The position numbers were made by a program, and so were the translations under genes. From a virus: 25,211 bases of DNA. The notes under the pieces were generated by a model. That model ran no database searches. It was not told the DNA's origin and was given only the letters and a program-made list of their open reading frames with translations. Of this stretch, positions 1 to 6,851 are shown piece by piece. How positions within the stretch are numbered: position 1 is the first letter of the stretch; every line of letters starts with the position of its first letter. The stretch spans positions 1 to 25,211 of the IMG/VR virus record IMGVR_UViG_3300037883_000017. The stretch is one strand, 5' to 3'.

Positions 1-1756
1 CGGACCTGCGCGCGCTCTGAGGAGTGACCTGTAACAGTTTGTCAGCCGCTTCCTTGCCGATGTAATCCGGCAACTTGTTCTGCTCGACGTATTGACTGAT
101 GACGGCATGCCCTGAGTGGTCATAAGCCGTCAGCGTGCCGCCCTCGTTTTTATCGATGTCCTCGGGGCGGCTAAAGCCGGATGTTCCGCTTTTCTCGTAA
201 TGCACGCGGCTAATCTGTTTGCTCAGATCGTACCGATCGGCATTCGTCGCCCCGGTATCCCAGGACAAGCGGTCATAACCGTTCTCAGCGGCATAGCGGA
301 CCATCCGCTTGAGCGACAGCTCGGGCCATGTCGTCTTGAATGGCGCGTCGGGGACGCCTTCCGATCCCGTGATTCTCTGGCGCAGTATTCCCATTTCAGT
401 TTCTAACGCAGCATATTCCGCCGTATCGCGACGGCTATACATCGCATTAAGTTGTGCCTCGAGATCGTGCAGGCGCTCGATCGCGGCAGGACGATCCGCA
501 GCAGAGATCGGCTGTTGATACCCCTGCCGCCGCCCTTTCTGATGCCAATCGCTTTGGACCTCGGCCATGTGCAGCGAATTATCGTTGCCGATCTTGCGAT
601 CGTCGAAACGGATATGCGCCAGCACGTTCGGCTCGTCCCAATGCGATCCGGTAAAGTTCGGGTTTTGCGGAACCTCGGTCGTCGCCTTTTGCAAGGCCTC
701 GTCAGGCGACGCGCCGTAAGACAAAATCGCGTTTGGCTCGCCCTCAAACGTGCCGCGCACTCTATAAACGCCGTCACGGACTTTCTCGACTGTCCAATCA
801 GGCTGCACGTTGATTTTCGGCAACGGCTTTTGCGGCATAGTCAGCAGCAACTCGCGATAATTCTCGCCGCCGGGCAATGCGTACTGACCGAATTTCGGCT
901 TTCCTTCAAATTCCTCGGTCAATCGACGCCCGCTTGCCGTTTGAATATATCGCTGGCGATCGACCCGCGACAGAGACTGCCAATCATTGCCTTGACTTTC
1001 GGCCATCGCTCGCCCAGCCGCTTCCGCATCGGGAGAATAGCCCTTTAGAACTTCTTTCACGTCGACCTTGTTGCCGCGCAGATAATCGGCGACCGCGTCC
1101 TTAGAGACCGAGCCTTTCTGTCCTTTCAGCCAATCCTCGAGCCCGGTCCATTGTAGCTCCTCGGGCTTGACGCCCGGCGTATTGCGGATCGCGCCGAGCC
1201 ATTGTTCGGCCGGCGCGGCTTTCGTCGTCGCGTGGCTGACGGCATTTTCGAGCGCGGAAAAAAACCGCGGCGCTGGCGTCGGCTCGATCGGCGGCTGCAT
1301 CAATCGGCCGCCGGCCGCGGCTGCTGCGCCCTCTTCGGCGAATGGCGTGCCGCCGCCGACCATCGTCAGCGCCGTCTGCGGCCCCCACAAAGCCTCGCCG
1401 CGAATGTTCGCCTGCCGCGTCGCCTCGTCGACGTCTGACCATGTGCCCGGCGTCTGCGGCGCTTGCGGCTGCATGACGTCGCCGGGCGGACTTAGGAACC
1501 GCCGCAGACTATCGGCAAACGATCCGACGATGTTCGTTGCCGTCGGGATCGGGATCGGCGGCTCGCCGGCGAGGATCGGCTGGTAGTCGACCGGCGTCAG
1601 CGTGACCGGCGGCGCATCCGCGGCGGTTTGAGGCCCGATTTGCGTCGGCGGCGCTGCCGGCGTCGGCGAGGTCTCTTGAGTGCCCGGACCGCCCGTAACT
1701 CCGCGAAAGTTATATCCGGCGAACGGATCGTCATCGATCGGGATCAGTTCCGGCAC
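1..1756 (-). CDS. Large phage polyvalent-domain protein, N-terminal part (runs off the window)
   Basis: About 585 residues are visible; the C-terminus lies beyond base 1. The first ~150 residues are Pro/Ala/Thr-rich and probably disordered. Around residues 365-415 comes a block seen in large phage 'polyvalent' proteins: GSHWDEPNVLAHIRF followed by AEVQSDWHQKGRRQGY. Around residue 485 lies WPELSLKRM..AAENGYDRL.WDTG. The GTG at 1756 is the only reasonable start, because an in-frame TGA lies just upstream at 1769-1771. It begins one base after the portal stop, so it is probably translationally coupled to the portal. Its place directly after the portal suggests a virion-associated or ejected internal protein (inference). 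The exact enzymatic content cannot be judged without the C-terminus. Confidence 0.7.
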   Translation of the reverse strand, partial: MPELIPIDDDPFAGYNFRGVTGGPGTQETSPTPAAPPTQIGPQTAADAPPVTLTPVDYQPILAGEPPIPIPTATNIVGSFADSLRRFLSPPGDVMQPQAPQTPGTWSDVDEATRQANIRGEALWGPQTALTMVGGGTPFAEEGAAAAAGGRLMQPPIEPTPAPRFFSALENAVSHATTKAAPAEQWLGAIRNTPGVKPEELQWTGLEDWLKGQKGSVSKDAVADYLRGNKVDVKEVLKGYSPDAEAAGRAMAESQGNDWQSLSRVDRQRYIQTASGRRLTEEFEGKPKFGQYALPGGENYRELLLTMPQKPLPKINVQPDWTVEKVRDGVYRVRGTFEGEPNAILSYGASPDEALQKATTEVPQNPNFTGSHWDEPNVLAHIRFDDRKIGNDNSLHMAEVQSDWHQKGRRQGYQQPISAADRPAAIERLHDLEAQLNAMYSRRDTAEYAALETEMGILRQRITGSEGVPDAPFKTTWPELSLKRMVRYAAENGYDRLSWDTGATNADRYDLSKQISRVHYEKSGTSGFSRPEDIDKNEGGTLTAYDHSGHAVISQYVEQNKLPDYIGKEAADKLLQVTPQSARRS

Positions 1757-1757
1757 G

Positions 1758-3860
1758 TCACGCGACCATCAGGAATTTCCCGGGCCGGCGCGGATCGGGA
1801 ATGTATTGCCGCCCGTCGTGCGGCGAGGTCCGCGCCGACTGCAGGATCGGATGGTTCGCGGGCACTGTGATAGCGCCCGGCGTTCGAGGTCCGCCAGGCG
1901 CTCGAGGCGTCGCCGGCCGCGGGGAGGAAGAACGCGGACGGAACGTCCCGAAATCTTGCTGCGGCGTCGGCGGCTGCGATCCGCCGCTCTGCTGCTGCTG
2001 GCCGTTGGCCTGATCGGATGCGGCCATGAATCCATCGCGAACGAATTCGGCGGTCCGCATGTCGGACTCGTGCGCCAGATGCGCGGCGCTCGCCACGTCG
2101 CGAACCGATCCGGCACGGCGCAAATCGGCCTGTGCTCTGCGATCGTCGACCTTGGCCGCCAGCTCTTGCAATGCCAACACCTGACCCTGCTGCGCCATCG
2201 GATCGGGCGGCGGCGGCTGCATCATGCCCAGCACTTGCTTTTTCATCTTGGCTGACAAGGCCGACAGCGTAATCAAAACCTGCGGCGGGATGGTGCCGGG
2301 CGGGAACGTCTTGAGGACGTCGTAGGCGTCCTGCATGATGTTGGCCTCGTCCGGTCCCTCGTCGATCGTGATCTCGACGTCGAGACCGCCGATCGCGTTG
2401 ACGAACGTCGGCACGCCGTCAGGACCGATCTCGACGCCATTGATCTGAATGAACTGTGCAATACCTTCCGCATTCGTCACGCGCAGGAACCGCTCGCTCG
2501 TCCATGTGCGACGGACGATATTCCAGACCGCGCGATAAACTCGCTTTTTCCAGTTCTTATAGTTGCGCAGGTACGGCCCCAGCTCGGCGATCCCAGCTTT
2601 CTGCAGCATATTGATCGCGACGCCCGAGTGATCGCCCGGGATGTCGCGCGTCACCATGTCGGGCGTGATATTGGCGAAGCTGTCGATTTCGTTGCGAGCT
2701 TCCTGTCTCAAGGCGAGCTGGGCCGCGAAGTCCGCGTCCTTTGTGTCAGGCTTTGGCGGATCAAAGCCGGGATTGTATTCGACAAAACCGTCAGGCCGCG
2801 CGTATTCCTTGCGCGCCCGCTCGACATCGTCGACGGCACCCTTTTGCGAGATCAGCCGCGTCGAGTTCGTGATAAAAAGCGCTTTCGAACCGCGCTGATT
2901 GACCTCGTCCTGCGGACCTTTCATGTTGCGCACAAAGCCGTAGCGGTCGCCGTCGTGATCGACATAGGCCGACCACATGATAAAACGCGACATCGGCTTG
3001 TTGCGCTCGTCGATAAAGGGCGACACGCCCTGATCGAGCAACAAGTTCGAACAGAAAAACGCCCACATCCATTTGCCGCGAAAGCGATACCACATTTCGA
3101 CGAGGCGCAGGCGTTTTTCGTTCGTGTAAATCCATTTGTATTCCCGATCGGCATGCGTCGTCAGGTCGAAACCCGTTTCGACCATCAGCGTGCGCAACTC
3201 GACCTCTTTGTCGGGAAACAATTCGACCGCGGCCTCGACGTCGAGCCATTTGGCGATCCCGTGAAACCGCCCGTCGAGAAAATCCGCCCGGACCGAGCGC
3301 GGATCGTAGAAATAATCATCGCCGAACACGAAATCGAGCCCGACGTCGGGATCGTCGTGGTCGCCCTCCATCAGCTTGATTTCGATCCCGGCGATGCCCT
3401 CGACGCCGGCCTGTCCGGCGCAGAACGGATCGACGAATTCCCAATCGGCGCTGTCGAGAACCGACTGAATGCAGAGCGTGGCGATCTCGGCGCCGTCGGC
3501 GTTCTGCGGATTGCGCGGATACGCCTTCGGATCTTGCCGTAAGCGCTGCACGAGGCCGACGATCTGATCGATCTTGCGGCCGATCCGATTGTAAGTGACG
3601 ATCGGCTGGCGCCGAGCGCGCAGCGTGCGGATTTCCTCGGCGGTCCATTGCGCAGCGTGATAATAGTGTCGCGATTGCCGCTGCTCCTCGTATTCGAGCT
3701 GCTTGGCGGTCAGATAATCGATATAGCATTGCCGCAGCCGCGAGACCGGCCAATAGCCGTCGCTGTCGCCCGAAAAATCAAAATCGTCCGGCGCGTTCGT
3801 CGACCACGCGCCGACGGTTCCGGTTGCCGACTGATAGTTTTCGCCGAGCGTCAGCGGCAT
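1758..3860 (-). CDS. Portal protein, P22-like
   Basis: 700 aa, close to the usual length of P22-type portals (about 725). The portal forms the dodecameric ring at the head vertex through which DNA is packaged and ejected, and it docks the terminase. The N-terminal third carries the typical stretch RRQPIVTYNRIGRKIDQIVG followed by VQRLRQDPKAYPRNP (residues ~75-115). The middle is rich in aromatic residues and acidic loops. The C-terminal ~100 residues are Gln/Pro/Arg-rich and end in DGRQYIPDPRRPGKFLMVA, an ending typical of the family. The ATG at 3860 is chosen: it overlaps the previous stop by 10 bp and is preceded by GAGG. A further 34 upstream codons are open but lie on the preceding gene. 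A P22-like portal hints at a podovirus-like virion (inference). Confidence 0.9.
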   Translation of the reverse strand: MPLTLGENYQSATGTVGAWSTNAPDDFDFSGDSDGYWPVSRLRQCYIDYLTAKQLEYEEQRQSRHYYHAAQWTAEEIRTLRARRQPIVTYNRIGRKIDQIVGLVQRLRQDPKAYPRNPQNADGAEIATLCIQSVLDSADWEFVDPFCAGQAGVEGIAGIEIKLMEGDHDDPDVGLDFVFGDDYFYDPRSVRADFLDGRFHGIAKWLDVEAAVELFPDKEVELRTLMVETGFDLTTHADREYKWIYTNEKRLRLVEMWYRFRGKWMWAFFCSNLLLDQGVSPFIDERNKPMSRFIMWSAYVDHDGDRYGFVRNMKGPQDEVNQRGSKALFITNSTRLISQKGAVDDVERARKEYARPDGFVEYNPGFDPPKPDTKDADFAAQLALRQEARNEIDSFANITPDMVTRDIPGDHSGVAINMLQKAGIAELGPYLRNYKNWKKRVYRAVWNIVRRTWTSERFLRVTNAEGIAQFIQINGVEIGPDGVPTFVNAIGGLDVEITIDEGPDEANIMQDAYDVLKTFPPGTIPPQVLITLSALSAKMKKQVLGMMQPPPPDPMAQQGQVLALQELAAKVDDRRAQADLRRAGSVRDVASAAHLAHESDMRTAEFVRDGFMAASDQANGQQQQSGGSQPPTPQQDFGTFRPRSSSPRPATPRAPGGPRTPGAITVPANHPILQSARTSPHDGRQYIPDPRRPGKFLMVA

Positions 3861-4162
3861 GCGCGCCTCGTTCGAATTCGTCGCCCAGGTCGGCGCGGCG
3901 CCAGAAAGGCACTCTTGATATTTTCGGCGATGGCCGGCGTGACGTAATCGGTTGCGAGCCATTCGCGCTGCAGACGATCACGGCGGCTTTCGAGAATGCC
4001 GCGCAGCTCGCGGGCGTCGTGATAACCGTCGTTCCACATGGCGACGACGATCACGAGCCCGAATTCATAGACCAGCGGCCGAAACGATTTCGGCAATTGG
4101 TCGATCGCCTCCATATTGAGCCGACAATCGGGATCGGCAAACGCGACGTGCGGCAGGCTCAT
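3851..4162 (-). CDS. Small phage protein upstream of portal
   Basis: 103 aa, function not recognised. The start ATG overlaps the stop of the preceding gene as ATGA, and the end overlaps the portal start, so translation is coupled on both sides. The N-terminal two thirds look folded (FRPLVYEFGLVIVVAMWNDGY followed by a basic helix ESRRDRLQREW). The C-terminus is strongly basic (PRRPGRRIRTRRACR). Its position between packaging and portal genes suggests a role in head assembly, but nothing in the sequence proves it. Confidence 0.7.
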   Translation of the reverse strand: MSLPHVAFADPDCRLNMEAIDQLPKSFRPLVYEFGLVIVVAMWNDGYHDARELRGILESRRDRLQREWLATDYVTPAIAENIKSAFLAPRRPGRRIRTRRACR

Positions 4163-4494
4163 TGCTCGGAATTGGCAACGCTCGCCCAAAACGCCATGAT
4201 CTCGTGCATGATGGCGTCGATCCGCTTGCCGTCGGTTTCGGTCAGATCGTCGCTGCCTTCCTCGAGCGTGTCGCTATAGACGAGGTTGTCCATCAGCGCT
4301 TTCGCCCCGGCAAAAAAGAATCGCTTGTAAGTCTTGACCTGCAGCGGATGCGTTTCGGGCGGGATCAGTTTCGAAAACTCGATCCATGCGATTTCTATGA
4401 CCCGGCTCGTGAGCAGCACAGGCGCGCCGGTCTCGGCGATCGGCGCGAGCGGATGGTTCGGATGCTCATTCGGAACTGCGGTTCGCTTCGCCAT
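4159..4494 (-). CDS. Small acidic phage protein, unknown function
   Basis: 111 aa. It has an N-terminal Pro-rich segment, then a mostly helical body (VIEIAWIEFSKLI, YKRFFFAGAKALMDNL) and an acidic stretch (TLEEGSDDLTETDGKRID). It ends in a helix MHEIMAFWASVANSEQ. The stop overlaps the next start as ATGA. It begins 6 bases after the preceding stop. It lies in the head-gene operon and is presumably virion- or assembly-related (inference). Confidence 0.65.
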   Translation of the reverse strand: MAKRTAVPNEHPNHPLAPIAETGAPVLLTSRVIEIAWIEFSKLIPPETHPLQVKTYKRFFFAGAKALMDNLVYSDTLEEGSDDLTETDGKRIDAIMHEIMAFWASVANSEQ

Positions 4495-4500
4495 GATGCC

Positions 4501-4734
4501 TCACGCGGATCGAATGAAGCCCAGGCGCAGGCCCGAGCGCAGGATGATTGTCTGCTGCGTCAGATCGTCGACCGGCAGAGCCGCACCGATCGCGCCGCGC
4601 GCCGTGCTATCGAGCAGCGCCGCACGCATTTCGCGCGCCTTGACGCGGCGCGGCCTCGACATCTTGCGCACGGCCTCGGCCATGCGCGCGCCGCTCGAGC
4701 CGGCGAATGACTGGCGGATGGCGAGCGCGGTCAT
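4501..4734 (-). CDS. Small basic phage protein, unknown function
   Basis: 77 aa with many Arg and Ala residues (KMSRPRRVKAREMRAALLDSTARGAIGAALPVDDLTQQ). The ATG at 4734 is chosen because it overlaps the preceding stop as ATGA; an upstream extension would read through that gene. It is probably helical. It sits between other short head-operon genes. No family was recognised. Confidence 0.6.
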   Translation of the reverse strand: MTALAIRQSFAGSSGARMAEAVRKMSRPRRVKAREMRAALLDSTARGAIGAALPVDDLTQQTIILRSGLRLGFIRSA

Positions 4735-4982
4735 GACAGCCCCACAAGGCGCTTGAGCAGATGCGGTAGCGCGCGGACCTCGATATTGAGGCCGCAATAT
4801 TTGAGAACGCCTGTCGTCGGCGTCTTGACCGTCAAGAATTGGTGGCCCAATTCACGCTTGAACGCGCACTCGATCGCGTCTTTCGTGCGCAAATCGTCAG
4901 TCTGTAACACGACCGAAACGCGCTCGGGATCGATCCCGTGCGACGCAAGCCAATGACTCAGAGCCGGCGGCCATTCCATCAT
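4731..4982 (-). CDS. Small phage protein, unknown function
   Basis: 83 aa. It reads as a small mixed alpha/beta protein (LSHWLASHGIDPERVSVVLQ, DAIECAFKRELGHQFLTVK, GVLKYCGLNIEVRALP). The first of two adjacent ATGs (4982) overlaps the preceding stop as ATGA, which decides the start. The stop in turn overlaps the next start as ATGA. No enzyme motif was recognised. Confidence 0.65.
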   Translation of the reverse strand: MMEWPPALSHWLASHGIDPERVSVVLQTDDLRTKDAIECAFKRELGHQFLTVKTPTTGVLKYCGLNIEVRALPHLLKRLVGLS

Positions 4983-5149
4983 CTTGGCCCGATCCGAAAG
5001 CGTTCCAATGCAGCCGAAGATTGATAACAACCGAGAGCCTTGAGTTCTTCGCGGGTCAGCCGTATGAGCACCTCACGGTCGATTTCGACGACCGCAAATG
5101 GTTGAGCGAATTCTTTACGAGCGCGATCTTCATCATTGAGGATGCTCAT
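4979..5149 (-). CDS. Short phage protein, 56 aa
   Basis: It begins MSILNDEDRARKEF and has a compact beta-then-helix pattern (FAVVEIDREVLIRLTREELKALGCY) before a basic end FRIGPR. The start is set by an ATGA overlap with the preceding gene, and it is linked to the following gene the same way. Being locked in a chain of coupled genes is the main evidence that it is real. Function unknown. Confidence 0.6.
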   Translation of the reverse strand: MSILNDEDRARKEFAQPFAVVEIDREVLIRLTREELKALGCYQSSAALERFRIGPR

Positions 5150-5535
5150 GCGTTGCGTCCGGGCTGTGAATCGAAGTCGGCGCCAAGCGCGAACCGCGTG
5201 TCCGCTTCGCACATCCACACGCCGTTGATCTCGACCATGTCGATCGGATCGTCATGGATCGCGAGCGGGTTGTGCGGCGGCGGCGCCGGGCTCGCGTCGC
5301 CCGCGTCAAATCCGAATGTTGTGCGCCCGACCCCAAAGCGAACGGCGTCCGCTAAAATACGAGGATCGATCGCAGCGCCGCGCATCATCTGATCGCGAAC
5401 GAACGCATCGAATGCCTGGGCAGCGTCGTGCGAGCCGACATAAGACATGCCGGGACGTTGAAAGATCGGATCGCTGAATTTCGTTCCGGCTGGCGGCGCT
5501 TCCCAGCCAAATCCGCCGCGGTTCCTATTTGTCAC
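5146..5535 (-). CDS. Phage protein of the head operon, unknown function
   Basis: 129 aa from GTG 5535, with GGAG about 10 bases upstream. Farther upstream in-frame codons run through the neighbouring gene and encode an Arg/Ala-rich artefact. Features seen: a Gly-rich N-terminus (NRNRGGFGWEAPPAGTKF), a helical middle (DAAQAFDAFVRDQMMRGAAI), then ILADAVRFGVGRTTFGFDAGD. The C-terminal half is acidic and ends near WMCEADTRFALGADFDSQPG. No known family was recognised. The start overlaps the preceding gene by 11 bp. Confidence 0.6.
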   Translation of the reverse strand: MTNRNRGGFGWEAPPAGTKFSDPIFQRPGMSYVGSHDAAQAFDAFVRDQMMRGAAIDPRILADAVRFGVGRTTFGFDAGDASPAPPPHNPLAIHDDPIDMVEINGVWMCEADTRFALGADFDSQPGRNA

Positions 5536-5902
5536 GGCTGAGATACTCCGCGGCCTCTTTCGGATAGCTCGGCGTGCCGGGCTTGCGGCTCGACTTGCCG
5601 CGGCTGACCGTGCCGCGATGCAGCCGCACGGTCGCCGAATGACGCTCGCCGTCGGGCGTTGATCGGCTTTCCGATCGCTCGACCTTGCCCATGCCTTGAA
5701 AGCCGACGGCATCGCCGGATTTTAAGCTGCCGCCGATCGGCTGGCCGTCGGCGCCCTTGAGCGCCATCAAGTGATGATGCTCGAGGTCAATGCGCAGGCC
5801 TTGATCGTCCGGCGACGTGTAGGGTGTCGGCGGTCCGTTCATGCGCTCGCGCTGCTTTTTGAGATCGGCAGGCGGACGCCTGAGGCTGACCATCGGGCTC
5901 AT
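5525..5902 (-). CDS. Capsid-staple-like small head protein
   Basis: 125 aa. The order of elements matches small phage capsid-staple-type proteins: an N-terminal MVSLRRPPADLKKQ arm, a Pro/Tyr segment with PYTSPDDQGLRIDLEHHHL, then a beta-domain GSLKSGDAVGFQGMGKVERSES and HSATVRLHRG. The family members I know of stitch capsid subunits on the head surface; that role here is inferred from pattern only. The C-terminus carries the tail GTPSYPKEAAEYLS, closely matched by the neighbouring upstream gene. The start overlaps the preceding stop as ATGA. It could also be another kind of decoration protein. Confidence 0.45.
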   Translation of the reverse strand: MSPMVSLRRPPADLKKQRERMNGPPTPYTSPDDQGLRIDLEHHHLMALKGADGQPIGGSLKSGDAVGFQGMGKVERSESRSTPDGERHSATVRLHRGTVSRGKSSRKPGTPSYPKEAAEYLSRDK

Positions 5903-6147
5903 TTGACGTACTCCGCAGCTTCCCGGGGATAGACCGGCGCGCCGCGGCGGCCGCGGTTTTGTTTGATCCCCGGATACTTTTTCGCGACCTTGGCGCGGAC
6001 CTCGGCCTTGACCGCAGGCCCCTTGTTGGCGACGCGGGCCAGCGCATTGCGCGCATGGCCGGCGTCCTCGATCGGAAACGACCGCCCAGGCCCGGCAAAA
6101 TCCTTCGCCGGCAGAGCGTTGCGGGTCGCGGCGCGTAGTAGTGCCAT
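5899..6147 (-). CDS. Small conserved phage protein (LPAKDFAGPGRSFPI type)
   Basis: 82 aa. The block LPAKDFAGPGRSFPIEDAGH with HARNALARVANKG, then VRAKVAKKYPGIK, recurs in small domains of many tailed phages, often near head genes or fused to head proteins. The function is not established as far as I know. The ATG at 6147 has GGAG 8 bases upstream. The C-terminus is basic and ends GAPVYPREAAEYVK, the same tail as the next gene. The stop overlaps the next start as ATGA. Confidence 0.65.
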   Translation of the reverse strand: MALLRAATRNALPAKDFAGPGRSFPIEDAGHARNALARVANKGPAVKAEVRAKVAKKYPGIKQNRGRRGAPVYPREAAEYVK

Positions 6148-6157
6148 TTGTTCGCTC

Positions 6158-6472
6158 CTATGCGACGGTCCGCCAATCAACGCCCTGCAGATGGATCGGA
6201 TCGGTCGACCATCGATCGCTTTCGCCCGGGCGCTTATTGACCCATTGCTCGACCGCGGCGATCAGTTCGGGCGCATCCTCGAGCGTGACCGGCTGGCGCC
6301 GACGAACAAGCGCGCGCTTGGCGCCGCACGCAAAGACGATCCCGGTCAGGATCGCGTCCGACTTGTCCTCGGGATCGATGCGATAGAACGAGACCGAGGC
6401 GAGAGGTTTCAGCTTGGCGTTGGCGAACGCCGCGACGCGGAGCTGCTCGTCGTCAGGGGGAAGGTTTTTCAC
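6158..6472 (-). CDS. Small phage protein, unknown function
   Basis: 104 aa from GTG 6472, which overlaps the preceding stop as GTGA. It looks like a compact folded protein with central beta strands (ASVSFYRIDPEDKSDAILTGIVF) and a helix (LEDAPELIAAVEQWVNKRP). One Cys only, no catalytic motif recognised. Ten bases separate its stop from the next start. Confidence 0.65.
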   Translation of the reverse strand: MKNLPPDDEQLRVAAFANAKLKPLASVSFYRIDPEDKSDAILTGIVFACGAKRALVRRRQPVTLEDAPELIAAVEQWVNKRPGESDRWSTDPIHLQGVDWRTVA

Positions 6473-6768
6473 GAGAGATCGTCGACCTCATAGATCGGCA
6501 CGCCCTCGTAATAGTCGACGAGGCGATGCTTGACGCCGGGTTTTGTGCTTTCCGGCATCCATGACAAGCGGCGCGAGTGTCGGCGATTGATCTCGTCCTG
6601 TGCCTCGCGCGCCATCACTTGGTCATAACCACCTTCGAGCAAGGGCTTCGCTGGAAACTCGATGCCGTGGCGCCTATTGTATTCGTCGATCGTTTCACGG
6701 CGTCGGGGTGCGACGGCTGCGGCGACAGCGGCAGCGATGGTTGCGAAAAAGCCTCGACGTCCAATCAT
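6469..6768 (-). CDS. Small protein with Tat-like signal or N-terminal membrane anchor
   Basis: 99 aa. The N-terminus MIGRRGFFATIAAAVAAAVA has a twin-arginine pair followed by Gly-Phe-Phe and a 12-residue Ala-rich hydrophobic stretch, then ARG-rich APRRRE. This resembles a short twin-arginine export signal or a membrane anchor. The rest is hydrophilic and charged (EYNRRHGIEFPAK, QDEINRRHSRRLSW) and ends in EVDDLS. GGAGG five bases before ATG 6768 decides the start. The stop overlaps the next gene as GTGA. Phage proteins rarely carry Tat-like signals, so export is only a hypothesis. Function unknown. Confidence 0.65.
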   Translation of the reverse strand: MIGRRGFFATIAAAVAAAVAPRRRETIDEYNRRHGIEFPAKPLLEGGYDQVMAREAQDEINRRHSRRLSWMPESTKPGVKHRLVDYYEGVPIYEVDDLS

Positions 6769-6851
6769 GATTGCCTCCACTTTCGTCGCGCTCGCCGCAA
6801 ACGCCAGCCCTCGATCAGCATGCGCAGGATCGCCCTCATGGCGCCGATCAT
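6765..6851 (-). CDS. 28-aa mini-gene downstream of large terminase
   Basis: A 28-residue reading frame, hydrophobic at first (MIGAMRAILRMLIEGW) and strongly basic at the end (RLRRARRKWRQS). It exactly fills the space between the large terminase and the following gene. Its ATG overlaps the terminase stop as ATGA, and its TGA overlaps the next ATG as ATGA. This double coupling is the evidence that it is translated. The sequence would make an amphipathic, membrane- or nucleic-acid-binding helix. It could instead serve mainly as a coupling bridge. Confidence 0.5.
   Translation of the reverse strand: MIGAMRAILRMLIEGWRLRRARRKWRQS

Noticed and set aside
2628-3542. Long plus-strand frame opposite the portal gene
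   Set aside because: It is the mirror of a well-supported portal gene in GC-rich DNA; its protein has no recognisable features.
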